64,000 nt of DNA from Aeromonas veronii (GTDB lineage Bacteria > Pseudomonadota > Gammaproteobacteria > Enterobacterales > Aeromonadaceae), in the NCBI GenBank assembly GCA_041319085.1, contig CP101033.1, forward strand, positions 3,808,501 through 3,872,500. Reading direction: 5' to 3'. Of this stretch, positions 26,314-34,699 are shown in pieces. The first letter of the stretch is position 1. Every line of letters begins with the position of its first letter. Under the pieces are notes generated by a model that made no database searches, had not been told where the DNA came from, and was given only the letters and a program-made list of their open reading frames with translations. A program made the translations under genes and the position numbers.

Positions 26314-27027
26314 TTACAGCGGCTTGTTGGCTCCCGGCAGCGGCTGCCAGGTGAGGCGGGTCACTTGGCTGGCCTGCACCTCGCACTTGAGACTCAGCGC
26401 CTGCCACCCCTTCTCCTGACGCAGGGAGACCTCCCCCTCGATCCCCAGCTCGCCAATTTTCAGCTTCTCCGGCTCGAAGATCACCTTGTCGCCGTGGGCG
26501 AGCGCCATCAGCCTGTCGTTGCAGAGCCAATGGGCGAGATCAGCCCCTTTCAGCTTGACGTCGCCCTTGGCCGCCTGCTGCTCGGCCGCGCTCGGCACAA
26601 ACAGCGTGCTCAATTCGGTCGCCCGTTTGGTGAGCCACGCCTGGCGCTGCTGCATGCTCATCTTGCTGACAAACTCGGCAGGCTGGCCCTTCTCGTCCAG
26701 CCACTGGGTCAGTTTGCCGCTGTCGTCAAAGGCGAACTGGGCGGTGGGCTCTTTGACCCCGAACAGCTTGCCACCCTTGAAGTAGTAGCGGCTCTCCCCT
26801 TCCAGCTTGCCCAGCTCGTTCATGATGGGCACGGCGATGATGATGGGGGCACCATCGATCCAGGCTTTGATATCGATGCCATCGTGGCTGAACAGACGGG
26901 TATCGAGGGCGAGCTCGGCCCCCTTCTCCATCAGGGTAAACTGCTCGGCAAGAGACGCGGCCAGAGAAGGGAGGGAGCAGAATCCCAGCGTCAGCGCGAT
27001 CGCTGTGTTGCGCATTGAGTTGTACAT
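26314..27027 (-). CDS. Secreted protein of unknown function
   Basis: The 237-aa product has a signal peptide (MYNSMRNTAIALTLGFCSLPSLAASLA) and a mature domain without a recognised family. Features include IDIKAWIDGAPIIIAVPIMNELGKLEGESRYYFKGGKLFGV and two cysteines (WLCNDR and LKCEVQ) near the C-terminus. The ATG at 27027 has AGGAG 5 nt upstream, whereas the longer frame to 27048 does not. It lies 32 bp after the thioesterase gene and could be co-transcribed with it. Confidence 0.75.
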   Translation of the reverse strand: MYNSMRNTAIALTLGFCSLPSLAASLAEQFTLMEKGAELALDTRLFSHDGIDIKAWIDGAPIIIAVPIMNELGKLEGESRYYFKGGKLFGVKEPTAQFAFDDSGKLTQWLDEKGQPAEFVSKMSMQQRQAWLTKRATELSTLFVPSAAEQQAAKGDVKLKGADLAHWLCNDRLMALAHGDKVIFEPEKLKIGELGIEGEVSLRQEKGWQALSLKCEVQASQVTRLTWQPLPGANKPL

Positions 27028-27059
27028 AGCACTCCTGTGATGGGCCATCCGGCCCGTGG

Positions 27060-27455
27060 TTAACTCTCTGTCAGCCAGGCCCGCAGCCCCTCCCGGTGGC
27101 GATCGCTCAGGGGGATGGACTGGCGGGACTGGTAGTCAAAATGGATCAAGGTCGTTTCGGTGGTCACTGCCAGCTCGTCCCCCTGCCAGGCTTCCTGCCA
27201 GAGCGTGAAGGAGCTGGAGCCGATGCGGCGGACCCCGGTTTTGATCAATACCTGCTGGCCGTAGAACAGCTCCCGCTTGAACTGCACCGTGTAGCCCGCG
27301 ATGATCAGATGCCAGTTGTGCACATCCAGCTCGGGGGAGAAGATGCGGAACAGCGGGTCGCGGGCCGATTCAAACCAGACCGCCGGCACCGTGTTGTTGA
27401 TGTGGCCAAGGGCATCAGTCTCTTGAAAACGGGGTTGGATCTGCATTTCCAGCAT
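27060..27455 (-). CDS. Hotdog-fold acyl-CoA thioesterase (YbgC/4HBT-like)
   Basis: The 131-aa protein has the 4HBT pattern RFQETDALGHINNTVPAVWFESARDPLF at residues 9-36, with the catalytic Asp in ETDALGHINN, and later FKRELFYGQQVLIKTGVRRIGSSSFTLWQEAW. Members hydrolyse acyl-CoA thioesters; the substrate here is unknown. A ribosome site AAGGAG lies upstream of the ATG. Confidence 0.85.
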   Translation of the reverse strand: MLEMQIQPRFQETDALGHINNTVPAVWFESARDPLFRIFSPELDVHNWHLIIAGYTVQFKRELFYGQQVLIKTGVRRIGSSSFTLWQEAWQGDELAVTTETTLIHFDYQSRQSIPLSDRHREGLRAWLTES

Positions 27456-27490
27456 GGATATCGACTCCTTGTCGTTGGACCGCGCTCAGG

Positions 27491-29224
27491 CTAACGCGGC
27501 CCGCCTTTGGACTCAAGCTCCCCCGTTGTATCGCCGGCGCCAACGGCCAGCTCCGGGCGCAGCCAGGCGCTGCGAAAATCGAACCAACCGAGTGCCGTCA
27601 TCCGCACCCCGTGCACGCCGACCCGGCTCTCCAGCGCCAGCCAGTGGTGAAACAGCGGCACGAATCGGCTCTGCTGCTGCACAGTTGCCAGCAGCGCACG
27701 CGGCCCCGGCTCCTCGCCGCTGGCACGCCACTGCGTCAATCCCTGCCACAGGGTGCGCTGGCTGCCCCATACCTTGCGCAGCAGCGGGGTGCCCTGCAAC
27801 CAGGCGTAGGAGGCAAAGGGGCCGGCATGTTCGAGGTTGAGGGTGCCGAGCCAGAGATCTACATCCTCATCCTCGCCACTCACCCAGCGACCGTAATCCA
27901 GGGTGCGCACCTCAAGCCGGATCCCCTGTTCGGCCAGCAGGCTGCTCATGGCGTTGGCGCACTCATTGAACTCCAGATGCTGGTTGAAGCAGGCGAGCAC
28001 CAGTCTTCCCGGCAACTGCGCCGGAGTGGGCAAGGGTGCGGGCAGCGCTTCGCGCCAGTGGGGCAGCAGACCGAGGGCGCTGGTCCAGCCCCGTTGCAAC
28101 TCGGGGGCGACCCGCCCCATCAGGGCCACCGGATTGAGCAGCTGGCCGAGCCACTGGCGCAGAGCGGGATCCTGCAAGGATCCGGAACGATCGTCCTGCA
28201 GCAGGAAATAGCAGCCCGACTCCAGCTCCGACTCGCCGCGCATAGTGCCAAGCTCAGGGCTGTCGCGCCCCAGCTGCAGGTGGGTCTCCAGTCGCTCCGC
28301 CAGCTCCGGCAGCATCCAGATGTCGATCTCGTCGAGCAGGGCGCGCAGGCCGAAGTAGTCGTCGAATGCAGTAAGGCAAAGATGCAGCGGATCGTTGGCG
28401 GCCACCCGGTAGGGGCCGGTGCCGACCGGTTGCAGGGCAAAGCCCGCCGCCCCCTTGAGCTCCCGCGGCAAGATAGTGGCCACCGGCTCTGCCAGCAGGT
28501 GGGGCAGCCAGGGATCCGGGCTGTCCAGATAGAGATCCAGAGTGCGCGGCCAGGGGCTCTCCAGCCGAGCCAGGTGGGCGAACAGCGGGCGATCCCGCAG
28601 GGCCAGCAGACTCTCCATCACATCTTCCACCACCAGCTCGCGGCCGTGGTGAAAGCGCACCGCCGGGCGCAGATAGAAGCGCCAGTGACAGGGGCCCAGA
28701 CACTCCCAGTGGTGGGCGAGATCCCCTTCGATTTCCCCATTTTCCTCATTTCGCCGGGTGAGGCCGTTGAAGATCTGGCGGCTCAGGTGAATTTCGGAGC
28801 GGCGCATCGGGCCGGTGGGCAGCAACTGCGGCAGCGGCCGGTAGTAGGGCACCCGCAGGATCTGGCGCCCCTCGCGGGTGGCCTGACCGAGCTGTTCGAT
28901 CAGCAGCGGGGTGAGCAGATCGAGGCGCTCTTCGGCCAGCCGCACCGCCTGCGCCAACTGGCCCTGACTGAGCAGATCCCGCAAGCGGCGCCGGGTCAGG
29001 CTCTCCTGACTGTCGAGCAGGGTTAGCCGGGAGCGTCGCCCCCGCCCCGCCTCCGCCGACCAGCTGAGCCAGCCCTGATCCTGCATCCGCCGCAGCAGCA
29101 GGCGGGCGTTGCGTGGGGTGCAGCAGAGCAGATCCGCCACCTCGGCGAGGCTGATCTCCTGATCCTCGCTGCCAAGCAGCTGGGCGAGTCGTTGAAATTG
29201 CTGGTAGAGGCGACCGGTCGGCAT
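27491..29224 (-). CDS. sgrR: SgrR-type transcriptional regulator
   Basis: SgrR of E. coli activates the sRNA sgrS during glucose-phosphate stress. The 577-aa product starts MPTGRLYQQFQRLAQLLG and has the N-terminal winged helix (ISLAEVADLLCCTPRNARLLLRRMQDQGWLSWSAEAGRGRRSRLTLL). A C-terminal family 5 solute-binding-like domain follows (LSRQIFNGLTRRNEENGEIEGDLAHHWE, LQPVGTGPYRVAANDPLHLCL). The ATG at 29224 gives the family N-terminus; the upstream extension to 29254 is not conserved. Divergent from it is a 58-aa gene, in the position where enterics carry sgrS. Confidence 0.85.
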   Translation of the reverse strand: MPTGRLYQQFQRLAQLLGSEDQEISLAEVADLLCCTPRNARLLLRRMQDQGWLSWSAEAGRGRRSRLTLLDSQESLTRRRLRDLLSQGQLAQAVRLAEERLDLLTPLLIEQLGQATREGRQILRVPYYRPLPQLLPTGPMRRSEIHLSRQIFNGLTRRNEENGEIEGDLAHHWECLGPCHWRFYLRPAVRFHHGRELVVEDVMESLLALRDRPLFAHLARLESPWPRTLDLYLDSPDPWLPHLLAEPVATILPRELKGAAGFALQPVGTGPYRVAANDPLHLCLTAFDDYFGLRALLDEIDIWMLPELAERLETHLQLGRDSPELGTMRGESELESGCYFLLQDDRSGSLQDPALRQWLGQLLNPVALMGRVAPELQRGWTSALGLLPHWREALPAPLPTPAQLPGRLVLACFNQHLEFNECANAMSSLLAEQGIRLEVRTLDYGRWVSGEDEDVDLWLGTLNLEHAGPFASYAWLQGTPLLRKVWGSQRTLWQGLTQWRASGEEPGPRALLATVQQQSRFVPLFHHWLALESRVGVHGVRMTALGWFDFRSAWLRPELAVGAGDTTGELESKGGPR

Positions 29225-29324
29225 AAAAGAGGAAATCCTTTTGCTGTATGTCATCAGTTTTTACTTCCGTATTTTAGCTCAATACTGCTGATGAACGTGA
29301 GAACCACCGCACAGGAGCACCATA

Positions 29325-29501
29325 ATGAGCCACGCCAACCCCCTCAAACCGAACCGGATCCAGCAGACCTTGCGCCGTTACTTCAAGCGGATCCTGCCGC
29401 GCCCGCTGGCGCTCATCGAGGATCCCATGCAGCAGCTCAACCGCCTGATGCAGTGGGATATGAACCAGATCGATGACAAGGAGTATCGCCGTCGCCTCTG
29501 A
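29325..29501 (+). CDS. 58-aa small protein divergent from sgrR
   Basis: The frame starts at an ATG with a good ribosome site (AGGAGCACCATA) and encodes a basic, helical product: MSHANPLKPNRIQQTLRRYF, then RILPRPLALIEDPMQQLNRL, ending DDKEYRRRL. No known family was recognised. It occupies the divergent position next to sgrR, where enterobacteria have the sgrS RNA with the embedded sgrT peptide, but it shows no evident similarity to SgrT. The spacer between the two genes is 100 bp and includes TA-rich DNA suited to a shared promoter region. Confidence 0.6.
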   Translation: MSHANPLKPNRIQQTLRRYFKRILPRPLALIEDPMQQLNRLMQWDMNQIDDKEYRRRL

Positions 29502-29572
29502 GTACGGCAGGCCTGCCCGCCACTCGGGAGGCGCATCCCCTGCGGGCGACATTGCTTTGCCGGATCTTGCTG

Positions 29573-29616
29573 TTTACATCGGCCACGGGCCTGATAGATT
29601 GGACGTCTATCCATCT
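29573..29616 (+). promoter_or_regulatory. metY promoter with possible MetJ boxes
   Basis: A -35-like TTTACA (29573-29578) and a -10-like TAGATT (29595-29600) are separated by 16 bp. Immediately downstream lie GGACGTCT (29601-29608, 7/8 to the met box AGACGTCT) and ATCCATCT (29609-29616, 5/8) as adjacent 8-mers, the spacing MetJ uses. Two boxes of uneven quality make this a moderate prediction. Confidence 0.5.
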
Positions 29617-29653
29617 ATAACTGCCATAAGCAACATCCAACAAGGAGTGTGTG

Positions 29654-30922
29654 ATGAAAGATGCGACCCTGGCCCTGCACCACGGCTTTTCCAGCGACCC
29701 CACCACCAAGGCGGTCGCCGTGCCCATCTACCAGACGGTGGCCTACGAATTCGAGAGCGCCCAGCACGGGGCGGATCTGTTCAATCTGGCGGTGCCGGGC
29801 AACATCTACACCCGCATCATGAACCCCACCAACGATGTGCTGGAACAGCGAATGGCCGCGCTGGAAGGGGGCATAGCCGCACTGGTGGTCTCTGCAGGTT
29901 CCGCCGCCATCACCTACGCCATTCAGGCGCTGACCGCCGCCGGTGACAACATTGTCTCCACGCCCCAGCTCTATGGTGGCACCTACACCCTGTTCGCCCA
30001 CATGCTGCCGAGTTTCGGGGTCGAGGTGCGCTTCGCCAAGGATGACAGCGCCGAAGCCATCGCCGCCCTCATCGACGACAAGACCAAGGCGGTCTACTGC
30101 GAGAGCATCGGCAACCCGGCGGGCAACATCGTCGATCTGGCTGCGCTGGCCAAGGCAGCCCACGCCCGTGGCGTACCGCTCATCGTCGACAACACGGTCG
30201 CCACCCCGGTACTCTGCAAGCCCATCGAGCACGGCGCCGACATAGTCGTGCACAGCCTGACCAAATATGTCGGCGGCCACGGCAACTCGCTGGGGGGCGT
30301 CATAGTCGACTCGGGCAAGTTCCCCTGGGCGGATCACGCTGAGCGCTTCCCGCAGCTGACCAAACCCGAGCCCTCCTACCACGGGGTGGTCTATACCGAG
30401 GCCTTTGGCCCGGCTGCCTTTATCGGGCGTGTGCGTACCGTGCCGCTGCGCAATACCGGCGCGGCGCTGGCGCCGATGAACGCCTTCCTGCTACTGCAAG
30501 GGCTGGAGACCCTGAGCCTGCGCATGGAGCGCCACGTGGATAACGCCCTGCGGGTCGCCAACCACCTCAAACATCATCCCAAGGTGGCCTGGGTCAGCTA
30601 TGCCGGTCTGCCGGGTCACCCGCACTATCTGCTGGCGGAGAAGTACATGGCCGGTCGCCCCTCGGCCATTCTCTCATTCGGTCTGAAGGATGGTTATGAA
30701 GCGGGCGTGCGCTTCTACGATGCGCTCAAGATCTTCAAGCGGCTGGTCAACATCGGCGATGCCAAGTCGCTGGCCTGCCACCCAGCCTCCACCACCCATC
30801 GCCAGTTGAGCGAGGAGGAGCAGGCCAAGGCTGGGGTGAAACCGGAGATGATCCGGCTGTCGGTCGGGATCGAGGCGATCGAAGACATTCTGGCGGATCT
30901 GGATCAGGCGCTGGAGGCCTGA
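29654..30922 (+). CDS. metY: O-acetylhomoserine sulfhydrylase (MetY-type)
   Basis: A PLP enzyme of the Cys/Met metabolism family that makes homocysteine from O-acetylhomoserine and sulfide. The 422-aa protein has the family motifs PIYQTVAYEFESAQHGADLFNL, the GNIYTRIMNPTNDVLEQRMAALEGG cofactor region at about 50-74, and the PLP-lysine stretch VVHSLTKYVGGHGNSLGG at about 200. Length and the NIYTRxxNPT motif favour MetY over MetB. AAGGAG lies 8 nt before the ATG at 29654. Possible MetJ boxes upstream fit methionine control. Confidence 0.9.
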   Translation: MKDATLALHHGFSSDPTTKAVAVPIYQTVAYEFESAQHGADLFNLAVPGNIYTRIMNPTNDVLEQRMAALEGGIAALVVSAGSAAITYAIQALTAAGDNIVSTPQLYGGTYTLFAHMLPSFGVEVRFAKDDSAEAIAALIDDKTKAVYCESIGNPAGNIVDLAALAKAAHARGVPLIVDNTVATPVLCKPIEHGADIVVHSLTKYVGGHGNSLGGVIVDSGKFPWADHAERFPQLTKPEPSYHGVVYTEAFGPAAFIGRVRTVPLRNTGAALAPMNAFLLLQGLETLSLRMERHVDNALRVANHLKHHPKVAWVSYAGLPGHPHYLLAEKYMAGRPSAILSFGLKDGYEAGVRFYDALKIFKRLVNIGDAKSLACHPASTTHRQLSEEEQAKAGVKPEMIRLSVGIEAIEDILADLDQALEA

Positions 30923-30936
30923 GTCAGGCGTTAAGC

Positions 30937-30964
30937 GAGCGGGCATCAGCCCGCTCTTTTTTTG
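30937..30964 (+). terminator. Terminator of metY
   Basis: The stem GAGCGGGC / GCCCGCTC with an ATCA loop is followed by eight consecutive T residues. Confidence 0.93.
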
Positions 30965-31028
30965 CTGCCGGTGAACCGCCCCCCTCGCCCGCTCGTACAC
31001 CCCATCCTGCCACCGAATCGAGGTCGTT

Positions 31029-31655
31029 ATGATAGTCCTGCACCACCTGAACAAATCCCGCTCCCAACGCATCATCTGGCTGCTCGAAGAGCTGGGCCAA
31101 CCCTATGAGATCAAGGCGTATCAGCGCGATGCCACCACCTTTCTGGCACCGCCCGAGCTCAAGGCTATTCACCCCCTCGGCAAGTCGCCGGTCATCGAGC
31201 TCAACGGCCGGGTGCTGGCGGAATCGGGTGCCATCACCGAGTACCTGATCGCCCGCTACGCCGCCGAACGGCTGGCACCGGCACCAGATAGCCCCGACTA
31301 TCCTGAATACCTGCAGTGGCTCCACTTTGCCGAGAGCTCCGGCATCCTGCCGCTGCTGCTCGACATGTTCGTGCGCAAGGATGGCAGCCCGATGCGCTTC
31401 CTGCCGGACTACGCCAAGGCGGAGTGTGCCAAGGTGCTGGGCTACCTCAATGAGGTACTGGCAACCCGACACTATCTGGTGGGGGATCGCCTCTCCGGCG
31501 CCGACATCATGAACTCCTTCCTGGTGGATCTGCTGGCGCAAAGCGGCCGGCTGGCCCACTTCCCGCACCTGCAAGCCTACTGGCAGCGCCTCAACACCCA
31601 TCCGGCCCGTCAGAAGGCGGTAGAGCTGGAGCGCGAGCTGGATCAGCGCGCCTGA
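31029..31655 (+). CDS. Glutathione S-transferase family protein
   Basis: The 208-aa product has the N-terminal thioredoxin-like domain (MIVLHHLNKSRSQRIIWLLEELGQPYEIKAYQRD, with NPLGKSPV-type IHPLGKSPVIELNGRVLAESGAITEYL, the glutathione-binding cis-Pro and E-S-A-I pair) and the C-terminal all-helical domain with HYLVGDRLSGADIMNSF. Substrate unknown. GAGG lies 5 nt before the ATG. Its terminator was split by the IS element downstream. Confidence 0.9.
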   Translation: MIVLHHLNKSRSQRIIWLLEELGQPYEIKAYQRDATTFLAPPELKAIHPLGKSPVIELNGRVLAESGAITEYLIARYAAERLAPAPDSPDYPEYLQWLHFAESSGILPLLLDMFVRKDGSPMRFLPDYAKAECAKVLGYLNEVLATRHYLVGDRLSGADIMNSFLVDLLAQSGRLAHFPHLQAYWQRLNTHPARQKAVELERELDQRA

Positions 31656-31691
31656 CCGAGCGACCACCATGCAAAACGCCCCGACTGTCGG

Positions 31692-33123
31692 GCAATGCTG
31701 TTCACTTAAGCGGAGCCGCATTGCGATCTACCGGAAAGCGGGTCTTTGATATCTTCACCGCCCTGGGTCTCGATGGCCTGGGGCGTTTTTCTATGAACAT
31801 GACGCCTATGCTCCCCCGCAACTCCGCCAACCTCCGTGGGGTATGGGCTGGCGATATCGCGCCCGCCATCACTGCCATCTGGTTCGCGATGAACTGACAG
31901 GCAAACTTGAAGCTCACCTCATTGGGCGCTCGCTGATGAGCTACGGCGGCCTGGCTCGCCTCCCGCCTGACCAGATTGTATCCAAGCAGCAAACCCCACA
32001 GTTCCTGATAAACCAAGTCCACTTTCTTGCTTCTCAGTGTGATGGCGTTGTGCTGCATCGCACTTTTGATATCCCGGTATCCCAACTCGATTTCCCAGCG
32101 CTCGTGGTACAGGGTCGCCACCTGCGCTGCGCTGAATCGGGTTACGGGCAGGGAGGTAAAGACCGTTTTCTCCTTGCCTGCCACCTCGTAGGTCACTGCG
32201 CGAACTTGCCAGTGCGTCGGCAACGCCGGGTTTTTCTTGCGTGCCTGAGGCGAGACCGTCATTTGCAACAGACGGTCACCGTCGCCATAGCGCTCCAGTT
32301 CCGTGTATACCAGCCCCTTGCGTTCCGGGATGAGCCAGTGACGGTCGGTGTCTTCGGCCTGAATTCGTAGCAACAGGTCGGCACCGAAGAAACCTTTATC
32401 CAGCAGGGTCACCGACTTGTCCGGCAATGAGTGAATGAACTCACTGGCCAGGGGGATTTCCCCTTTGCGATAAGGGCTGATGGCCGCGTTGGCAATGACA
32501 TGCGAGCGGACATTCATCAGCGTGACCAGCCGCAGCATTGGATAGGGTGTCTGCCGGTTGGTTGACGTGTTACCCGAGCCGAAATGCGCCCTGAGTTCAG
32601 GCATATCCTGGGTACGAAACAGGGCTCCATCGATGGCAAAGACCTGTAAACCGTGCCACTGGTCTTCAGGATAACGTTCCCGTCCCCACACATCGGCACA
32701 CTGCTTGAACAGCCACTCGAGCGGCTGTTTGCCGAGTCGCTGACGGGCTTGAGACAGGGCACTGTCCGCGAGCAAGGCGTCATTGGCCAACCCTTCTGCA
32801 CAGATATTGAGGCGCCGAGCGACCTCGGAGATGGGCTCATTACGGAAAAAGGCCATCCCCACGACGAGCCACAAGACCATATCAGAAGGTAAGCGGCGTC
32901 GGCGGATAGTGGCCTTTTCAGACAAGGCGGCAGCGGCAGTAATCCATTCGTCGGGAATATGGTCGGCAAAAATTGCCAGCCGAGCCAGCATGTCGCCAGA
33001 TGTCTCAACAACATCGCTCAGGTCGTTTGCAATAGACATAAAAAAATCCGGAACCAGTGATTGGTTCCGGATTGTCCTACAGCAGAAGGATCGGTCAATG
33101 GATCCTTAACTGATCAGCATTGC
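31692..33123 (-). mobile_element. Complete IS4-family insertion sequence (1432 bp)
   Basis: Terminal inverted repeats of 19 bp with two mismatches (31692-31710, GCAATGCTGTTCACTTAAG; 33105-33123, whose complement reads GCAATGCTGATCAGTTAAG) bound one transposase gene. A 9-bp direct repeat GACTGTCGG flanks it on both sides (31683-31691 and 33124-33132), the target duplication expected for IS4-family elements. The right repeat, upstream of the transposase, contains GATC, allowing Dam methylation control as in IS10 and IS50. Both the gene and the ends are intact, so recent insertion is likely. Confidence 0.95.
31702..33039 (-). CDS. IS4-family transposase
   Basis: The 445-aa DDE transposase has an IS4 N-terminal domain (LSDVVETSGDMLARLAIFADHIPDEWITAAAA...). 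Catalytic positions are at FAIDGALFRTQD (first Asp), LLDKGFFGADLLL (second Asp) and the IS4 'YREK' signature YHERWEIELGYRDIK (Glu). Nothing interrupts the frame. The gene ends within the left inverted repeat region. Confidence 0.95.
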   Translation of the reverse strand: MSIANDLSDVVETSGDMLARLAIFADHIPDEWITAAAALSEKATIRRRRLPSDMVLWLVVGMAFFRNEPISEVARRLNICAEGLANDALLADSALSQARQRLGKQPLEWLFKQCADVWGRERYPEDQWHGLQVFAIDGALFRTQDMPELRAHFGSGNTSTNRQTPYPMLRLVTLMNVRSHVIANAAISPYRKGEIPLASEFIHSLPDKSVTLLDKGFFGADLLLRIQAEDTDRHWLIPERKGLVYTELERYGDGDRLLQMTVSPQARKKNPALPTHWQVRAVTYEVAGKEKTVFTSLPVTRFSAAQVATLYHERWEIELGYRDIKSAMQHNAITLRSKKVDLVYQELWGLLLGYNLVRREASQAAVAHQRAPNEVSFKFACQFIANQMAVMAGAISPAHTPRRLAELRGSIGVMFIEKRPRPSRPRAVKISKTRFPVDRNAAPLK

Positions 33124-33162
33124 GACTGTCGGGGCGTTTTTGTTATGCAGGCAGAGCGAGGT

Positions 33163-34062
33163 TTACTTGGTCACTGGCACCTTGTCCCGGCGCGACTTCC
33201 ACCACCATCTCAAGCGGATCTGGGAGATCAGCATCCCCGCCAGCATCAGGGCGCAACCGGCGACGGCGCGCTCGTCCAGTGTCTCACCCAACAGCAACAC
33301 GCCACCCACGGCGGCAAACACGGTCTCCAGACTGAGGATGATGGCGGCGTGGGCCGGATGGGCGCCCCGCTGCCCCACCACCTGCAGGGTATAACCGACC
33401 CCGACCGACACCAGCCCGGCATAGAGCAGCGCCTGCCAACCGGCCACGGCGCCGCTAACAGTCGGGGTTTCGATAACAAAAGCAGTAGCTAGGCTGAGCA
33501 GGCCGCAGACCACGAACTGCACCCCGGCCAGCTTGATGGGGGCAACCCGGTTGGAGTAGTGATCCACCAGCAGCAGGTGAATGGCCCAGAACAGGGCACC
33601 GACCACCTGCAACAAGTCGCCAAAGCCGATGGTGAACTCGTCGGTGACGCTCAACACATAGAGACCGGCCAGCGCGATGATGGCGCCGATCCAGGTATTG
33701 AGCCCGCTCTTGTGGCGCAGCAGCAGCCCCAGCACGGGCACCAGAATGATGTAGAGCCCGGTGATGAAACCGGCCTTGGCGGCGGTGGTATAGAGCAGCC
33801 CGACCTGCTGCAGGGAGGCGGCGCAGAACAGCACCAGCCCGGCCAGCACGCCACCGATCAGCAGTTGGCGATGGTCGCCCGCGACAGCAACAGGTTGTCG
33901 GGATTTGAGCCACCAGAGCAGCGGCAGCAGGGAGAGAGCGCCGAGCAGAAAGCGCAGGCCATTGAAGGTATAGGGCCCCATGTGATCCATCCCGAGGCGC
34001 TGGGCGACAAAGCCCATACCCCAGATGGTGGCAGCCATCAGCAACATCAGGTTGGAGCGCAT
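33163..34062 (-). CDS. EamA/DMT-family transporter
   Basis: The 299-aa protein has about ten hydrophobic segments in two EamA repeats, starting MLLMAATIWGMGFVAQRLGMDHMGPYTFNGLRFLLGALSLLPLLWWL, with the second repeat from LLQVVGALFWAIHLLLVDHYSNR. DMT members export metabolites or drugs; the substrate is unknown. AAGGAAG lies upstream of the ATG. It is downstream of and on the same strand as the frameshifted DUF2214 gene. Confidence 0.88.
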   Translation of the reverse strand: MRSNLMLLMAATIWGMGFVAQRLGMDHMGPYTFNGLRFLLGALSLLPLLWWLKSRQPVAVAGDHRQLLIGGVLAGLVLFCAASLQQVGLLYTTAAKAGFITGLYIILVPVLGLLLRHKSGLNTWIGAIIALAGLYVLSVTDEFTIGFGDLLQVVGALFWAIHLLLVDHYSNRVAPIKLAGVQFVVCGLLSLATAFVIETPTVSGAVAGWQALLYAGLVSVGVGYTLQVVGQRGAHPAHAAIILSLETVFAAVGGVLLLGETLDERAVAGCALMLAGMLISQIRLRWWWKSRRDKVPVTK

Positions 34063-34185
34063 GGGATTCTTCCTTAAATCGGCGCGTGACGGGTTATCCG
34101 ATCCAAGATACCTGCCTCCCTATCCTCTTGTCTTCACTCTTTGTCGCCACGCACTGCGCGGCTGTGCTCCCCACTGCCGCTCACG

Positions 34186-34616
34186 TTAAAGCTGCGGAGG
34201 CTTGGTCAGCACGGCCAGCAGTACCAGATTGCCCCGCAGGACCCAGACCACCCGGAAGTGCTGCCGGATGGAGATCATTGGCGCCTTGCCCAGACGCAGG
34301 GCGCGACGCCAGCGATAGAAGAGGCGACTGGGGTAGTCGAGGGAGCCGACAATCAGCAGAAACAGCCCCATCTTGAGACCGTGGGCAGGATGGGCAAAGA
34401 GCTCCACCACCGAGCAGGCATGCTCAAGAACCAGCAGACAACCGGTGGCAAAGAGGGAAAAAAGCGCCAGCGCTGCTACGCTATCTGCCAGCAGCAGACG
34501 GCGCCCCCGCGCATGTTCAGACCGCGCCGAAAGATCAGATATTCGGCACAGAGGGCCAGGATCAACAGCGCTATGTTGCCGTAATGAGTCATGAAGAGCA
34601 GAGCGTGGTTCAGCAT
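34186..34616 (-). pseudogene. DUF2214-like membrane protein with a frameshift in a G run
   Basis: Two frames together encode one DUF2214-type small membrane protein. The first, from the ATG at 34616, gives LLFMTHYGNIALLILALCAEYLIFRRGLNMR. The second, from 34506 down, gives RRLLLADSVAALALFSLFATGCLLVLEH and then HGLKMGLFLLIVGSLDYPSRLFYRWRRALR. The break lies in a run of five G (minus strand, 34504-34508); six would restore the frame. It may be a disabled gene, a phase-variable tract or a sequencing error. Confidence 0.7.
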
Positions 34617-34699
34617 CGGAAAAATCTCATTTGCTGCCTTTAGACGAGCAGCACAGCATCATATATGCTGGTGTCACCCGAGCCGAAAAGGATCTGTTC

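Larger units (their letters stand above)
31671..33142. terminator. Convergent terminator split by the IS4 element
   Basis: Left half AAAACGCCCCGACTGTCGG (31673-31691) and right half GACTGTCGGGGCGTTTTT (33124-33141) rebuild a perfect bidirectional terminator AAAACGCCCCGA-CTG-TCGGGGCGTTTT between the convergent gst and EamA genes once the IS and one target copy are removed. Confidence 0.85.

Noticed and set aside
27611..29026. 471-codon plus-strand frame
   Set aside because: Antisense to sgrR.
29325..29501. Naming the 58-aa gene sgrT
   Set aside because: Position is similar, but no sequence similarity to the SgrT peptide could be seen.
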